DNA of 64,000 nt from Phycisphaerae bacterium (GCA_016782865.1 JADHXR010000009.1:1-64000), one strand, 5' to 3'. Positions 53,534 through 63,135 are shown, counted from the first letter of the stretch. A program made the numbers and translations. Notes: generated by a model not told the origin, from the sequence alone.

Positions 53534-55153
53534 TTAGCGCAAACGATAAGCCTCTGCCTGCCCGCGGCCACCCTCAGATTCCACGATGAGTTCGTACTGG
53601 GCCAATTCGTCGAGCATCCCAACATATGAGAGAAGCTGCAATCTGGCCAGCTCATAATGCTGTCTGAGCAAGCATATTTGCTTAGTGTATCGTGGCTCTA
53701 ATGGCAAAATCCTATCCCGGAAAATGGACACCGCAGCCTCGGGGCTAGCACGCATTATCTGACGCACGTTGTAATGATTTACCATGGCACCTATTCTTGC
53801 TGTTCTCAATTCCAGCGGATTGTCGAAAACAGCAGGAATATTCCTCTCTATGAATTCATTCACTCCATATAGTACACTGATGGCCTGCTCACTCTTAAGG
53901 TCAACTTTTGCTTCCGGATAAATCGGACAGAGAACGACCTTGGCAAGGTTCTGGATATCCTCGATGGGCGTATGGTCCAGCATTCCGACAGCAAATTCAA
54001 TATCGTAATCCAACCGAAGGTCCATGGCATTGACGAAATCCCTGCCAAACATGCGACAGATTTGTGTGTGAGCAGAAAGTCGATCATTCGAGAATGTGTC
54101 TCTAAACAATCTGCGCCTGGCTTGGCGTACATCTGCGAGTACGTCCTCGCCCCGATCACCGAATCCTTGGAGTATAAGCAGATCGTTCTGCTCGTCATTC
54201 CAGAGAAAGTGTTGCGCATCGAAGAACTCTGGCTCGGTGGGCTTGACGTATTTTCTATTCATCTTCGCCATGAGGGTGCCGACACTCGTGCCAATCTTTT
54301 TCATCGTCAACGCGTGCCATAGGGGCACGGGATGGCCAATCAATGTCTCAGAGAACTTCACCGACAGGGTAATACCGATAGTCTCTCGAATCGCCCGAAT
54401 GGTCTTGTTGGCAACGAACTGCTCTTGGAGTTTACGGTCACTGATGGTGAATACCCCCCCGTCGTACCAATCTTCAACCAGAGAAAGGTCGCAGCCGCTG
54501 AGGGCCTCTTGGAGTTTCTGCGGCAGGGCTTCTGGAATTGCAAAACCAGCAGTGGCAATGAATCCTTCCCTAGTTGCCGGCATCTGCTGTGAGAATGGGC
54601 GGAACCTGGCGACATATTCCACGAACTCATCGACGTCGTCATGAAGGATTCCAAAGTGCTCCTTGCATTCTGAATCGAGGTTCGCAATGGATTCACGAAG
54701 CTTTGCGCGATTGGCCGTAATCCGTTCAGTCTCGTCCGTGTCGATGCCTTGATTTCGAAGGTTCGCCTCGTACTTGAAAACTCTATCCCAGAGGACCTCC
54801 AGGTGGTGGCTCATATCGGCTTTCTTGCGGTCCTCCATCAGATTCATACTATTGGCGCCGGCGAGAAGCATACGCTCGGAGCTGAATATGTTCGATATGC
54901 ACACCAAAACGTTCCCAATGCCGAAGGTGAATATCGCCACAAGTCCTGGTATGGCGGCCATGTTAACGCTGTTCCACGGCAATTTGAAACTGTCGTTGAT
55001 GCGATTGCCGGCAATGTCAACGAGTGTGACACTTGCACAAATTATGACGGCCAGAGTGGTGTATCTGATGCCCTGTCGCTTCAATTTACTGCCTAGCAGA
55101 TACAAGACCTGTGCAAGGCCAATGACACGACGATACTCGCGAAGCCCTACCAT
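53534..55153 (-). CDS. Hypothetical membrane-anchored protein, 539 residues
   Basis: Not recognised. Two hydrophobic segments (about residues 30-48, YTTLAVIICASVTLVDIAG, and 64-88, MAAIPGLVAIFTFGIGNVLVCISNIF) are followed by about 450 soluble residues that look mostly helical (SSERMLLAGANSMNLMEDRKKADMSHHLEVLWDRVFKYEANLRNQG...). There are no nuclease, NTPase or enzyme motifs that I can name. No strong ribosome site precedes the ATG. It lies upstream of the triple-repeat membrane protein on the same strand, and the pair probably forms one transcript. The setting next to restriction and channel-like genes suggests an accessory or defence role, but nothing in the sequence proves it. Confidence 0.6.
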   Translation of the reverse strand: MVGLREYRRVIGLAQVLYLLGSKLKRQGIRYTTLAVIICASVTLVDIAGNRINDSFKLPWNSVNMAAIPGLVAIFTFGIGNVLVCISNIFSSERMLLAGANSMNLMEDRKKADMSHHLEVLWDRVFKYEANLRNQGIDTDETERITANRAKLRESIANLDSECKEHFGILHDDVDEFVEYVARFRPFSQQMPATREGFIATAGFAIPEALPQKLQEALSGCDLSLVEDWYDGGVFTISDRKLQEQFVANKTIRAIRETIGITLSVKFSETLIGHPVPLWHALTMKKIGTSVGTLMAKMNRKYVKPTEPEFFDAQHFLWNDEQNDLLILQGFGDRGEDVLADVRQARRRLFRDTFSNDRLSAHTQICRMFGRDFVNAMDLRLDYDIEFAVGMLDHTPIEDIQNLAKVVLCPIYPEAKVDLKSEQAISVLYGVNEFIERNIPAVFDNPLELRTARIGAMVNHYNVRQIMRASPEAAVSIFRDRILPLEPRYTKQICLLRQHYELARLQLLSYVGMLDELAQYELIVESEGGRGQAEAYRLR

Positions 55154-55698
55154 ACGAGTTACATAACATGGAATCGCCGTGTAAGCAAGAAATAAACTGA
55201 CGACTTGCCCTATAAAACTGGTCCATTCAAAACGAGAGAGATTTGTTAATATCTCACTTTTGGAAGGACTTAGATTTTGAAGAATAGGTCCACGGAGCTG
55301 CGGATTTCAATGTCTTATCTTCTGATGACGTTCGGCCTGCATAGCCGGTGGTCAGGACTATGCAAATGTCCGATGAAGCGAGACTTATGGCCGGCAGTCA
55401 TTCCATACGTACCACGCATACGTACAATGCGGAAGAGAATCACCGCTGCAATCCATGCCAAACTGGCACGGATAGGGCTTATTGTGCATGTGAGTTATTT
55501 GAACTGCCGGTGTGGTGGGGCAGCATGGGTGGAAACTGTCGAGCAGGTTTGAGGGAGCGTTGAGGCAGTTGGGGGACAAGTGTGTGGGGTATAGAAATAC
55601 GAAGTCGGGGTCAGAAGAAGAGGATTTGACGTTGGTGGAGTTGATGGATGCGAGACGAGATTCAGGAGGAGGAAGGAAGCAATTGTTTGCCTTCGGAC
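55154..55698. other. Spacer at the right edge of the second island
   Basis: About 545 bases without a supportable gene. A cgtaccacgcatacgtac string near 55406 resembles one near 50203. The bases next to 55154 should hold the promoter of the 539-residue gene. Confidence 0.45.
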
Positions 55699-56517
55699 TC
55701 ATTTTTCATTTGTTGGCAACCACTTTTTGTGCTCGTCGATGACCTCTGCATATTCAGGCTGCGAGGCAAGGTTGTTCCACTCCCAAGGGTCCTTGGCGTG
55801 ATCATACAGCTCTTGTGATCCGTCTTTGTATAGTATATATCGCCAGCGGTCAGACCGCACTGCGTGGTTGCCTTTTCCCATGGTCATCAGCACCGGTTGC
55901 CATTTCTTGGTCGGATCTGTGAGCAGGGGCACAAGACTCTTGCCGTCCACATCCTGCTTTGGGGGCAGTCCGGCGAGATCGACGAGCGTGGGATAGATGT
56001 CGATGAGGCTGACCGGTCTGTCGCAGCGACTACCTGCTTTTGTGACTCCAGGGGCGACTATGATAAACGGTATGTGATTGGCCTTCTCCCACAGGGTGAA
56101 TTTCACGCACGATTCCTTGTCGCCGAGATGGTAGCCGTGATCGGCCCGCAAGACGATGATCGTGCTCGCAGCCTGTCCGGTCGCGTCGAGCTTGTCCAGA
56201 AGCCGCCCCACCATCTGGTCGGCGAAGTCTGCCGATGCCTGGTAAGACTGTACCATCTTCTTGAGACTGCCGGGATCGTTTTGAGGCTTGGCGGTTGTGT
56301 TCGAAAACATGCCCCGTCTGGCCAGGCACACCAGGTTGGGTGTCTTGATTGGGTTTCTCGGGTCGAACAGCGTCGTCCAGTCGTTCATGTCGTCAATCGC
56401 GATGAACAGCACATCAGGCCTCTTGCCGGCGGATCGGCCCATTACCGTGACACAGCCGGTTGAAACCAGACATCCGACACCTGCAGAGAGACTCTTTAGA
56501 AAGCTACGTCGATTCAT
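55699..56517 (-). CDS. Shrunken sulfatase lacking the formylglycine motif
   Basis: A 272-residue arylsulfatase/iduronate-2-sulfatase-type protein, about 200 residues shorter than the family's usual 450-500. The ATG at 56517 has GAGGAAG upstream and opens a Tat-like signal (MNRRSFLKSLSAG) ending in a possible lipobox (LVSTGC, Cys22). RPDVLFIAIDDMNDW (metal Asp42-Asp43) and LRADHGYHLGDK (Asp126-His127) are intact, but after CLARRGMFSNT the sequence jumps to AKPQNDPGSLKKMVQSYQASADFADQMVG. The segment with CxPSR, whose Cys becomes formylglycine, is gone without loss of frame. It should therefore be unable to cleave sulfate esters in the normal way. The longer open frame upstream of 56517 is not protein-like. 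Confidence 0.85.
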   Translation of the reverse strand: MNRRSFLKSLSAGVGCLVSTGCVTVMGRSAGKRPDVLFIAIDDMNDWTTLFDPRNPIKTPNLVCLARRGMFSNTTAKPQNDPGSLKKMVQSYQASADFADQMVGRLLDKLDATGQAASTIIVLRADHGYHLGDKESCVKFTLWEKANHIPFIIVAPGVTKAGSRCDRPVSLIDIYPTLVDLAGLPPKQDVDGKSLVPLLTDPTKKWQPVLMTMGKGNHAVRSDRWRYILYKDGSQELYDHAKDPWEWNNLASQPEYAEVIDEHKKWLPTNEK

Positions 56518-56768
56518 GCTAATCTTCCTCAGGTTAACGCCGCTAATCAGCCGCGCAGTTTTTTGCGTCGGCTGAATCAGCCTGGTTAGGGTGTGTAAAA
56601 CAATAAGTTGCCGAAGTATCCGCTCAGATTTAGGTTGGATTTGGTCGTGATCGATTGAGCGAAACCGGAAGCGTAGCGGGCCTACGTTGAGGATTTCGCG
56701 ATCGAGGAACGGCCAAAGACAGCCTGAAGATGAGATGGAGAATCGGTAAGTTATTGTTTTGCGCGGCC

Positions 56769-57422
56769 TTAGACCGCATATCTCAGCACGGCGATGAAGT
56801 GACATGCAGTACCCGCGATAACGAACAAGTGCCAAACGAAGTGCGCATACCTAATCCGCTTGGCTGCGTAAAACCCCACCCCCGCGGTGTAGGCCACTCC
56901 TCCTGCCACCAGCCAAAACAGGCCCCGCGATGGCATATTGAGCCACAACGGCTTGACGGCAATTATGATGAGCCAGCCCATGGCAAGATACAAAATCGTT
57001 GAGAGCCTTTGGTACCTTACGCCCCCGATAAACTTGAGGACGACACCCACAACAGCTATACCCCAAACTATTCCAAACAGAGTCCAGCCCCAGGTACCTC
57101 GAAGCACCCCAAGCGTGAACGGCGTATACGTGCCCGCGATCAGCAGGAAGACAGCGCTGTGGTCGAGAATCCGCAATACCCGTTTGGCCTTATTCCTTGC
57201 CAACATGTGGTAAAGCGTGGATGTGAGGTACAGCAGCACCATCGCGAACGCAAAGACGCTCGCGCCCACAATTCCAGCGGAGCTGTCACGCTGAACCGCA
57301 GAGACTATAAGAACTGGGGAGGCAGCGACTGCCGCCAGGAAGCCTACACCGTGGCTGACGCTGTTGGCGATTTCCTCCCCGCTGGACTGCGCACGTCCTT
57401 GTGATGCGAGCGACTTGGTCAT
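56769..57422 (-). CDS. Hemolysin III family (PAQR/YqfA-like) membrane protein
   Basis: A 217-residue inner-membrane protein with seven predicted helices. Family marks: EEIANSVSHGVGFLAA at the start, TSTLYHMLARNKAKRVLRILDHSAVFLLIAGTYTPF with the conserved Ser/His/Asp/His positions of the PAQR metal site, and YAHFVWHLFVIAGTACHFIAVLRYAV with the terminal His pair. Despite the name, bacterial members are linked to membrane-lipid homeostasis rather than proven haemolysis. GAGG lies about 10 bases before the ATG. It stands between the shrunken sulfatase and a Gfo/Idh/MocA gene, with no operon partner that explains its role. Confidence 0.9.
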   Translation of the reverse strand: MTKSLASQGRAQSSGEEIANSVSHGVGFLAAVAASPVLIVSAVQRDSSAGIVGASVFAFAMVLLYLTSTLYHMLARNKAKRVLRILDHSAVFLLIAGTYTPFTLGVLRGTWGWTLFGIVWGIAVVGVVLKFIGGVRYQRLSTILYLAMGWLIIIAVKPLWLNMPSRGLFWLVAGGVAYTAGVGFYAAKRIRYAHFVWHLFVIAGTACHFIAVLRYAV

Positions 57423-57554
57423 GGAAACAAATCCTCTGCGGGATAACGCTGCGGATCAGTGGCCGAGCATCAGCGAGGTCCAACTGAAACCGCTTGTTCG
57501 CAGGTTACTGTGCTGCGATATTCACTACCTCAACAATTGGCCAAGTTAACAATT

Positions 57555-58874
57555 CTAAGTCAATTTAGTCGTACCCGGAACAGCGACTGGGCGCACCGGC
57601 AGATCGCCGAATCCATAATGCGGCGGGCTTAGATCCAGTTTGGAGGCCTTCAGGGCCCAGTCCCACTTCAGGGCCCGGCCGGTATAAGCACTCATTCGAC
57701 CGATGATCGCGGTCAGTGTGCTTTCGGCAATGCGTTTGCCGTGGTTCAGGGGTTGACCCGCACGGATACCTGCAATCATGTCGGCGTGTTCCTGCACCTG
57801 GGGATCGTGAACGGGGCCATCATATTTGTATGATCGGGCCCCTTGGATTTTTGCCGTAGCGCCATCCAGGTAGGCTAATCCTTCAGAACCTACTACCCGA
57901 TCTGATATCCGGTCCGTGCAGGAGTCAATCTGTCGGCACATGGCGGAAATGCGCAGGTCCTCGGGATACTCATACTCAATGGAAAAATGATCATAAATAT
58001 TGCCGTAGTCCGGCCCCTTCCTCACCTCACGACCGCCAACACCGATGCAACTCACCGGATGGCCACCCAGAGCCCAGTTCATGAAATCCAGACTATGGAC
58101 AAATTGCTCAACAATGTGGTCGCCACTGAGCCAGTTGAACCAGTACCAGCAGCGACATTGCCATTCCATGTCAGACCATTCGGGCCGGCGCTGGCGCCTG
58201 TGCTTGCCCAGCCAGGGGGTATTATGAATCAGAAAATAGGTCTGCCCCCCAACGATCCTTCCAATATCGCCCCGGTGAATCCGCTTGATGATTTCCAGAT
58301 AAAGATTGCTGTGTCGACGCTGCGTGCCGGCCACGATGGCCAGATTCTTCTTCTGGGCCAGTGCAGAGGTAGCGATAACTGCGCGCACACCCACCGGATC
58401 CACAGCCACCGGCTTCTCAATGAAACTGTGTTTGCCTGCCTGCACTGCTGCTTGCAGGTGTATTGGTCGAAAATGTGGAGGTGTTGCCATCAAAACCACG
58501 TCTACACCACAGTTAATCACCTTCTTGTAGGCGTCAAATCCTACAAAACAGCGCTGCCCGGTGACATTGATCTTATTGCCCATTTTTGCCATCTGGCTCT
58601 CGGGCCGCGTCTGGGAAAACTGCCGGAAGGCGGCATCCAGGGGCTCCTGAAACAAATCGCCCAAGGCATAAAGCTCTACCCCCGGCGCCGCATCCAAGAT
58701 ATTCGCAGCCGCTCCTCTGCCGCGCCCCCCGCAGCCGATAAGGCCGACGCGCAAGGTATCGGAACCGGCTGCATAGGCCCTGGCCCCAATCAGTCCCATG
58801 GTCCCCAACGACAGGGCCGCCGATGTCTTCACAAAATCGCGCCGCGAAAATTGATTCTGGGTTTTTTCCATCAT
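57555..58874 (-). CDS. Tat-exported Gfo/Idh/MocA-family oxidoreductase 1
   Basis: A 439-residue NAD(P)-dependent sugar dehydrogenase-like protein. The N-terminus is a Tat signal (FSRRDFVKTSAALSLGTMGLIGARAYA), then the Rossmann fold LRVGLIGCGGRGRGAAANIL (about 41-60), the dinucleotide-domain EKPVAVDPVG (with EKP) and the substrate-binding half with LSGDHIVEQFVHSLDFMNWALG and YEYPEDLRISAMCRQ. Secreted members are a planctomycete speciality and may act on sugars or glycans outside the cytoplasm with tightly bound cofactor; this is inference. AAAGG precedes the ATG. It is a paralogue of 60232-61581. Confidence 0.88.
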   Translation of the reverse strand: MMEKTQNQFSRRDFVKTSAALSLGTMGLIGARAYAAGSDTLRVGLIGCGGRGRGAAANILDAAPGVELYALGDLFQEPLDAAFRQFSQTRPESQMAKMGNKINVTGQRCFVGFDAYKKVINCGVDVVLMATPPHFRPIHLQAAVQAGKHSFIEKPVAVDPVGVRAVIATSALAQKKNLAIVAGTQRRHSNLYLEIIKRIHRGDIGRIVGGQTYFLIHNTPWLGKHRRQRRPEWSDMEWQCRCWYWFNWLSGDHIVEQFVHSLDFMNWALGGHPVSCIGVGGREVRKGPDYGNIYDHFSIEYEYPEDLRISAMCRQIDSCTDRISDRVVGSEGLAYLDGATAKIQGARSYKYDGPVHDPQVQEHADMIAGIRAGQPLNHGKRIAESTLTAIIGRMSAYTGRALKWDWALKASKLDLSPPHYGFGDLPVRPVAVPGTTKLT

Positions 58875-59304
58875 AGTCGCCTTTCATATACGAGGTCAAG
58901 TCATCCGAAAATTTCCAAATCATTCGCGTCAATGAATGACAGGAAATTTGACTTCCACTTCCAGGAGTGATTATATCACCACAGGGGATAACGATTCAAT
59001 GGGGAAATTCGCTGTCGATAAACATATCAATCGAACCTCATTCAGACGGCTGTCGTGTCGAGGCAAGGACTGAAGTATTTGTGTAAACGTGCCGTTTGAT
59101 ATTGGAATTGGCAAAAGATCCGAGCACGTTGCTGCCGATATAACTGGTACAGGGAATGGGAAAAGCCTGGCTGGATTGCAGGTTCGGCCAGGGTAGGGCC
59201 TCGCAACGGATTGCACGTTTTATCGCAGAAGAAAACCGCCGATAACCTCGACAGGCTGGGCGGCAGGAATTATCTGCAGAGCACTTTAGAAAAGGAGTCT
59301 TGTT
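58875..59304. other. Divergent spacer between oxidoreductase 1 and the LysM gene
   Basis: About 430 bases with no gene. Promoters for both directions should lie here. The only clear site is AAAGGAG just before the LysM start. Confidence 0.5.
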
Positions 59305-59949
59305 ATGGCTTCAGAAGCAAAAATCGGATTGTTGTTAGGCCTGGCGATCATATTCGTTGTGGCATTCGTTATCAATGGTTTGCCTCGTTTTGGTAGTACC
59401 AACCAGAGCGACGATCTGGCAACGGTCATGGACGGCAATCCTCCCGGCATCGGGCCGGGAGTACCGGCGGGAATTCTCGGTCCCGGGCGAACACCTGACC
59501 CGGTCGGCGACGAGACTGCGCCCGGCCCCGAAGACAATGAGCGTTCTCGCGATTCGCTTGCCGGGACAATTTCGCCGGACGAGGTCGCCCGTCGCCTCGG
59601 ACCGGATGCTCCGGACCGGACAAACGATCCCGGCGCGCCGGGAGAGGTCATGCAGGCCGAGCCCGTGCGGCCAGCCTGGCCGAAAGTCCATGTCGTTCGC
59701 AAGGGCGAGAACCTGGGCGACATAGCCAAAATGTATTACGGCCCCGAAGAAGGCAACAGAAAAGCAAACGTCCTGAAGATATTCGAGTCAAATCGGAATT
59801 TGCTCGAATCGCCCGATAAGATCTTTCCCGGCCAGAAGCTCATCATACCTTCGCTCTGGGTCTCGGGAGCGGACCGGAAAACGATTGAACGGATCTTTCC
59901 GGACTCGATGTTCGAGCGGGTGGAGTCCATCGGCAGGAGGCACCTTTGA
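59305..59949 (+). CDS. Membrane-anchored LysM-domain protein
   Basis: A 214-residue protein. One N-terminal hydrophobic helix (KIGLLLGLAIIFVVAFVINGL) is followed by a Gly/Pro/Asp-rich linker of about 100 residues and a LysM domain near the C-terminus (VRKGENLGDIAKMYYGPEEGNRKANVLKIFESNRNLLESPDKIFPGQKLIIPSLW), which binds peptidoglycan or related glycans. AAAGGAG is 7 bases before the ATG. The layout suits a cell-envelope scaffold in the periplasm. It has no catalytic domain and no obvious functional partner here. Confidence 0.88.
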   Translation: MASEAKIGLLLGLAIIFVVAFVINGLPRFGSTNQSDDLATVMDGNPPGIGPGVPAGILGPGRTPDPVGDETAPGPEDNERSRDSLAGTISPDEVARRLGPDAPDRTNDPGAPGEVMQAEPVRPAWPKVHVVRKGENLGDIAKMYYGPEEGNRKANVLKIFESNRNLLESPDKIFPGQKLIIPSLWVSGADRKTIERIFPDSMFERVESIGRRHL

Positions 59950-60069
59950 TTGGAAGATTTTCGATCTGCAATTTCAGATTGGCTGTTTTACCATAACAAT
60001 TCGACAATATGACCTGCCGGGATTGACCTCACGTCCAAATTGTAGTACATTCTACGCACGTCGGTTTTA

Positions 60070-60185
60070 ACAAATCAAGAATCAAAGTGCAAAATGTAAA
60101 ATTGTGGAATCGCCTTCGGCGATACTCTTTAAGACAGCCCGTGAAGCGGCTCCGCAATTTTGATATTTGATATTTGATCTTTGCA
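60070..60185. repeat. Dispersed repeat upstream of oxidoreductase 2
   Basis: Same build as 31505-31640: a caaaatgtaaaa-type arm, a short GC-rich centre with tcgccttcggcga as a small hairpin, and a ttttgatatttgatatttgatc arm. Here it lies in the leader of the next gene rather than inside it. Confidence 0.6.
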
Positions 60186-60231
60186 TTTTCTATGCGACTG
60201 TCGGTCGCAGCATAAGAGAAAGGAGCGCTTC

Positions 60232-61581
60232 ATGAACGTCAAAGACAACATTCGACAGACTTCCACATCCCGTCGCCAGTTTCTAAAGCAAACCTCCGGC
60301 GCTTTAGCCGGTGGAGCGTTGGCCAGCGCCATCGGAGCCCGCGCTTACGCCGCCGAGCAGAACACGATCAAAATCATCCTTGTCGGCTGCGGCGGGCGCG
60401 GGACCGGTGCGGCGGCCAATGCACTGTCGACCCAGGGGCCGACCCGGCTGGTGGCTATGGCCGATGTGTTTTCCGATCGCCTCGGTGGAAGTCTCAAGAA
60501 TCTGACCAAGCAGTTCCCCGAGCAGGTGGATGTCCCCAAGGACCGCCAGTTCCTGGGGATGGACGCTTACAGAAAAGCCATCGACCTTATCGCGCCCGGC
60601 GGAGTCGTCCTTCTGGCCACACCTCCGGCGTTTCGCCCGATGCACCTGGAGTACGCCGTGGCCAAAGGCTGTCACGTGTTCATGGAGAAATCGTTTGCGG
60701 TCGACGCCCCGGGCATTCATCGTGTGCTCGCAGCCGGCGACGTGGCTCAAAAGAAGAATCTCAAGATCGCCGGCGGGTTGATGAGCCGTCACTATGTGCC
60801 GTTGGAGCAGGCGGTCGAACAATTGCATGACGGCCTGATAGGCGACATCATTACCTGCTGGGCCTATCGCGAGCACGATCCCGTCGGATTCACTCCCAAA
60901 GCCCGCGAGACGAGCGAGTTGGCCCACCAGATTCGCAACTACCACAGCTTCACCTGGGTCAACGGCAGCTTCATTCTGGACTGGCTGATCCACAACCTCG
61001 ACGTTTGCTGTTGGTGCAAGGGGGCCTGGCCCGTATCAGCCCAGGGCCACGGCGGGCGACAGGTCCGGACCAAGCCCGATCAGTTGTTCGATCATTATTC
61101 GGTGGAATACACTTTTGGCGACGGTACGCGAATGCAGGCCCAGGGCAGGCACATGGACAACTGCTGGGGCTTCTTTGGCGATGTGATTCACGGCGCAAAG
61201 GGCTCGGCCGTTCTGGGCGAGGGCATTCCGCATCCGCGCATTTTCAAAGGCCACCTGCAGACATCAGAGAACCAGATATGGCTCTATGAAGGACCACGTC
61301 ACGATGGGTACCAACATGAACACGATCTGCTGTTCGAGGCGATCCGTAAGGACAAACCTTACAACGAGACCGAGCGATCCGCCTACGCCGCGATGACGGG
61401 AATCCTCGGGCGCATGGCGGCCGAGTCGGGCCAGATGATCACGTGGGAACAGGCGATGGCCTCGACGCTCGTCCTGGCCCCGGGTCTGGACGATTACACG
61501 ATGGATTCAGAGCCGCCGGTCATGCCCGACGCTCAGGGCCGTTACCCGGTTGCGATGCCCGGCCGGACCAAGGTGCTGTAG
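60232..61581 (+). CDS. Tat-exported Gfo/Idh/MocA-family oxidoreductase 2
   Basis: A 449-residue paralogue of 57555-58874. The ATG at 60232 has GAAAGGAG 6 bases upstream and begins a Tat signal (TSRRQFLKQTSGALAGGALASAIGARAYAAEQ). Then comes IKIILVGCGGRGTGAAANAL (NAD(P) site), VFMEKSFAVDAPG where most members have EKP (Pro replaced by Ser), a FILDWLIHNLDVCCWCKG segment and YTFGDGTRMQAQGRHMDNCWG. The Pro to Ser change sits next to the catalytic-type Lys and may alter cofactor handling. It converges with the intact sulfatase, whose stop lies 12 bases away. The substrate is unknown. Confidence 0.88.
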   Translation: MNVKDNIRQTSTSRRQFLKQTSGALAGGALASAIGARAYAAEQNTIKIILVGCGGRGTGAAANALSTQGPTRLVAMADVFSDRLGGSLKNLTKQFPEQVDVPKDRQFLGMDAYRKAIDLIAPGGVVLLATPPAFRPMHLEYAVAKGCHVFMEKSFAVDAPGIHRVLAAGDVAQKKNLKIAGGLMSRHYVPLEQAVEQLHDGLIGDIITCWAYREHDPVGFTPKARETSELAHQIRNYHSFTWVNGSFILDWLIHNLDVCCWCKGAWPVSAQGHGGRQVRTKPDQLFDHYSVEYTFGDGTRMQAQGRHMDNCWGFFGDVIHGAKGSAVLGEGIPHPRIFKGHLQTSENQIWLYEGPRHDGYQHEHDLLFEAIRKDKPYNETERSAYAAMTGILGRMAAESGQMITWEQAMASTLVLAPGLDDYTMDSEPPVMPDAQGRYPVAMPGRTKVL

Positions 61582-61593
61582 AGGTAGGGCGCG

Positions 61594-63135
61594 CTACTTG
61601 TTTTTGTTCGGCGCCTTCTTCTTGTTGGTTCGCGGAGCTTTCGGTTGCCTGGCGGCGGCTTTTGTGTAGTTGTCACCGTAGACCTCGGTGAGAGCGGTTT
61701 TGAAGTTTCTCGGTGACTTGCGGTTTTCAAAGGCTCGCAAAAGCGGGTCGCCCGTTCGTCTCATCCAGTCGCAAAGCTGGCTATGTCTCTTTTTGAGTTC
61801 GTTTTCGAAGCCTGGTTTGCCCGCGAGGTTGTCGAGGCAATCGGGATCGTTCTTGAGATCGTAGAGTTCCTCGGCGGCGCGGTAGCGAAACATCCTGACA
61901 CGCTGTGCGATATCGGGGCGCGTCCCGGCCGCTTCGACCATGGCCTTCATAGTAAGCCCTTCGTTGTTGTTTCGATACCAGAACCTGCCGTCGGCCCAGG
62001 GGCTGAAGATGTAGCCGAATCGCTTGTCCTGAACGCATCGCATCGGGACGGCGTCACCGCCTGCCTTCATGTCAATCTGTGTGAAGACCTTGTCGCGCCC
62101 GGATTGTTTGTCGCCTTTGAGCAGAGGCAGAAAGGACAAGCCGTCAAGCCCCTTGGGTACAGGCAGACCCACCGCTTCGAGCACGGTTGGGAAAAAGTCA
62201 ATTCCCGATATAAAGTGTGTCTTCTCAACGGCGCCTCCCCTGGCGATGCCCGGCCACCGAACGATCCAGGGCGTGCGCGTGCTGGCCAGGTATGCATTGC
62301 ATTTTGCGAACGGTATGGCGATGCCGTTATCGGAGAGAAACATTACGAGTGTATTCTTGTCGAAACCGGATTCTTTCAGGGCCTGCATCGTCTTGCCGAA
62401 CGTATCGTCGAGCCGGCGGGTCGAATTCAGGTAGTAGCTCAGTTCTGTGCGGACACCCGGCAGGTCGGGGACAAAGCCCGGGACTGCGACTTCGTCCGGC
62501 CTATATGTCTTCGACGGCTCCTTGGCGCCTTTCGCAGGCTTGCCGGCAATATGATAAGGTCGATGGGGATCGTGAGAGTTGACCATGAAGTAGAACGGTT
62601 TGTCCTGGCGGCGACATTTCGCGAGGAACTCCCGGCAGTAGCTGTAGTATATATCGGGATCGCGGCCGTTGCCGAGTTCTTTCTGGTCATGGGCGAAATC
62701 CCATTTGTAGTCGGCTTTAGGCGTCGAGTGCCCAACCTTGCCGAGGATGCCGGTGAGGTAACCGGCGTCTGAGAGGGTCTGCATGACGGTCGGTATGTCA
62801 CGGTCAGTGTGCATAAAGCCCATGACTCCGCTGTTGTGCCCGTACAGGCCGGTTGCAAGGACGCCTCGGCTTGGCTGACAGATTGCAACCGTGACGTGTG
62901 CGTATTCGAATCGCACGCCTTCGGCGGCAAACGCATCCAGGTTCGGAGTCAGGCCTGGGACCTTGCCGCCGAAACAGCCTACCGAATCGCAATTGAGATC
63001 GTCGGCGGTGAACAGCAATACGTTGAGTCTCTTTCTGTTGGGCTCAAAGGCCTTGGTAAACGGAGCTACGACAAGAGCTGAAGCCCCGCCCAATCCCACC
63101 GTTTTGATAAAATCACGTCTGTTAATTTGTATCAT
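61594..63135 (-). CDS. Tat-exported sulfatase with intact formylglycine motif
   Basis: A 513-residue type I sulfatase. The ATG at 63135 has GAGGAA 6 bases upstream and starts a Tat signal (MIQINRRDFIKTVGLGGASALVV). Active-site marks: LLFTADDLNCDS (Asp45-Asp46), ICQPSRGVLATGLYG with CQPSR at 86-90, where Cys86 would become formylglycine, SHDPHRPYH and FLSDNGIAIPFAK. The C-terminus ends in a very basic tail (RQPKAPRTNKKKAPNKNK). It should remove sulfate from a glycan in the periplasm, provided that a formylglycine-generating enzyme is encoded elsewhere. It is the functional counterpart to the shrunken sulfatase at 55699-56517. Confidence 0.92.
   Translation of the reverse strand: MIQINRRDFIKTVGLGGASALVVAPFTKAFEPNRKRLNVLLFTADDLNCDSVGCFGGKVPGLTPNLDAFAAEGVRFEYAHVTVAICQPSRGVLATGLYGHNSGVMGFMHTDRDIPTVMQTLSDAGYLTGILGKVGHSTPKADYKWDFAHDQKELGNGRDPDIYYSYCREFLAKCRRQDKPFYFMVNSHDPHRPYHIAGKPAKGAKEPSKTYRPDEVAVPGFVPDLPGVRTELSYYLNSTRRLDDTFGKTMQALKESGFDKNTLVMFLSDNGIAIPFAKCNAYLASTRTPWIVRWPGIARGGAVEKTHFISGIDFFPTVLEAVGLPVPKGLDGLSFLPLLKGDKQSGRDKVFTQIDMKAGGDAVPMRCVQDKRFGYIFSPWADGRFWYRNNNEGLTMKAMVEAAGTRPDIAQRVRMFRYRAAEELYDLKNDPDCLDNLAGKPGFENELKKRHSQLCDWMRRTGDPLLRAFENRKSPRNFKTALTEVYGDNYTKAAARQPKAPRTNKKKAPNKNK

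Noticed and set aside
55699-56835. Sulfatase with a 106-residue N-terminal extension
   Set aside because: The extension has no protein-like pattern, whereas the ATG at 56517 has a ribosome site and opens directly into a Tat signal.
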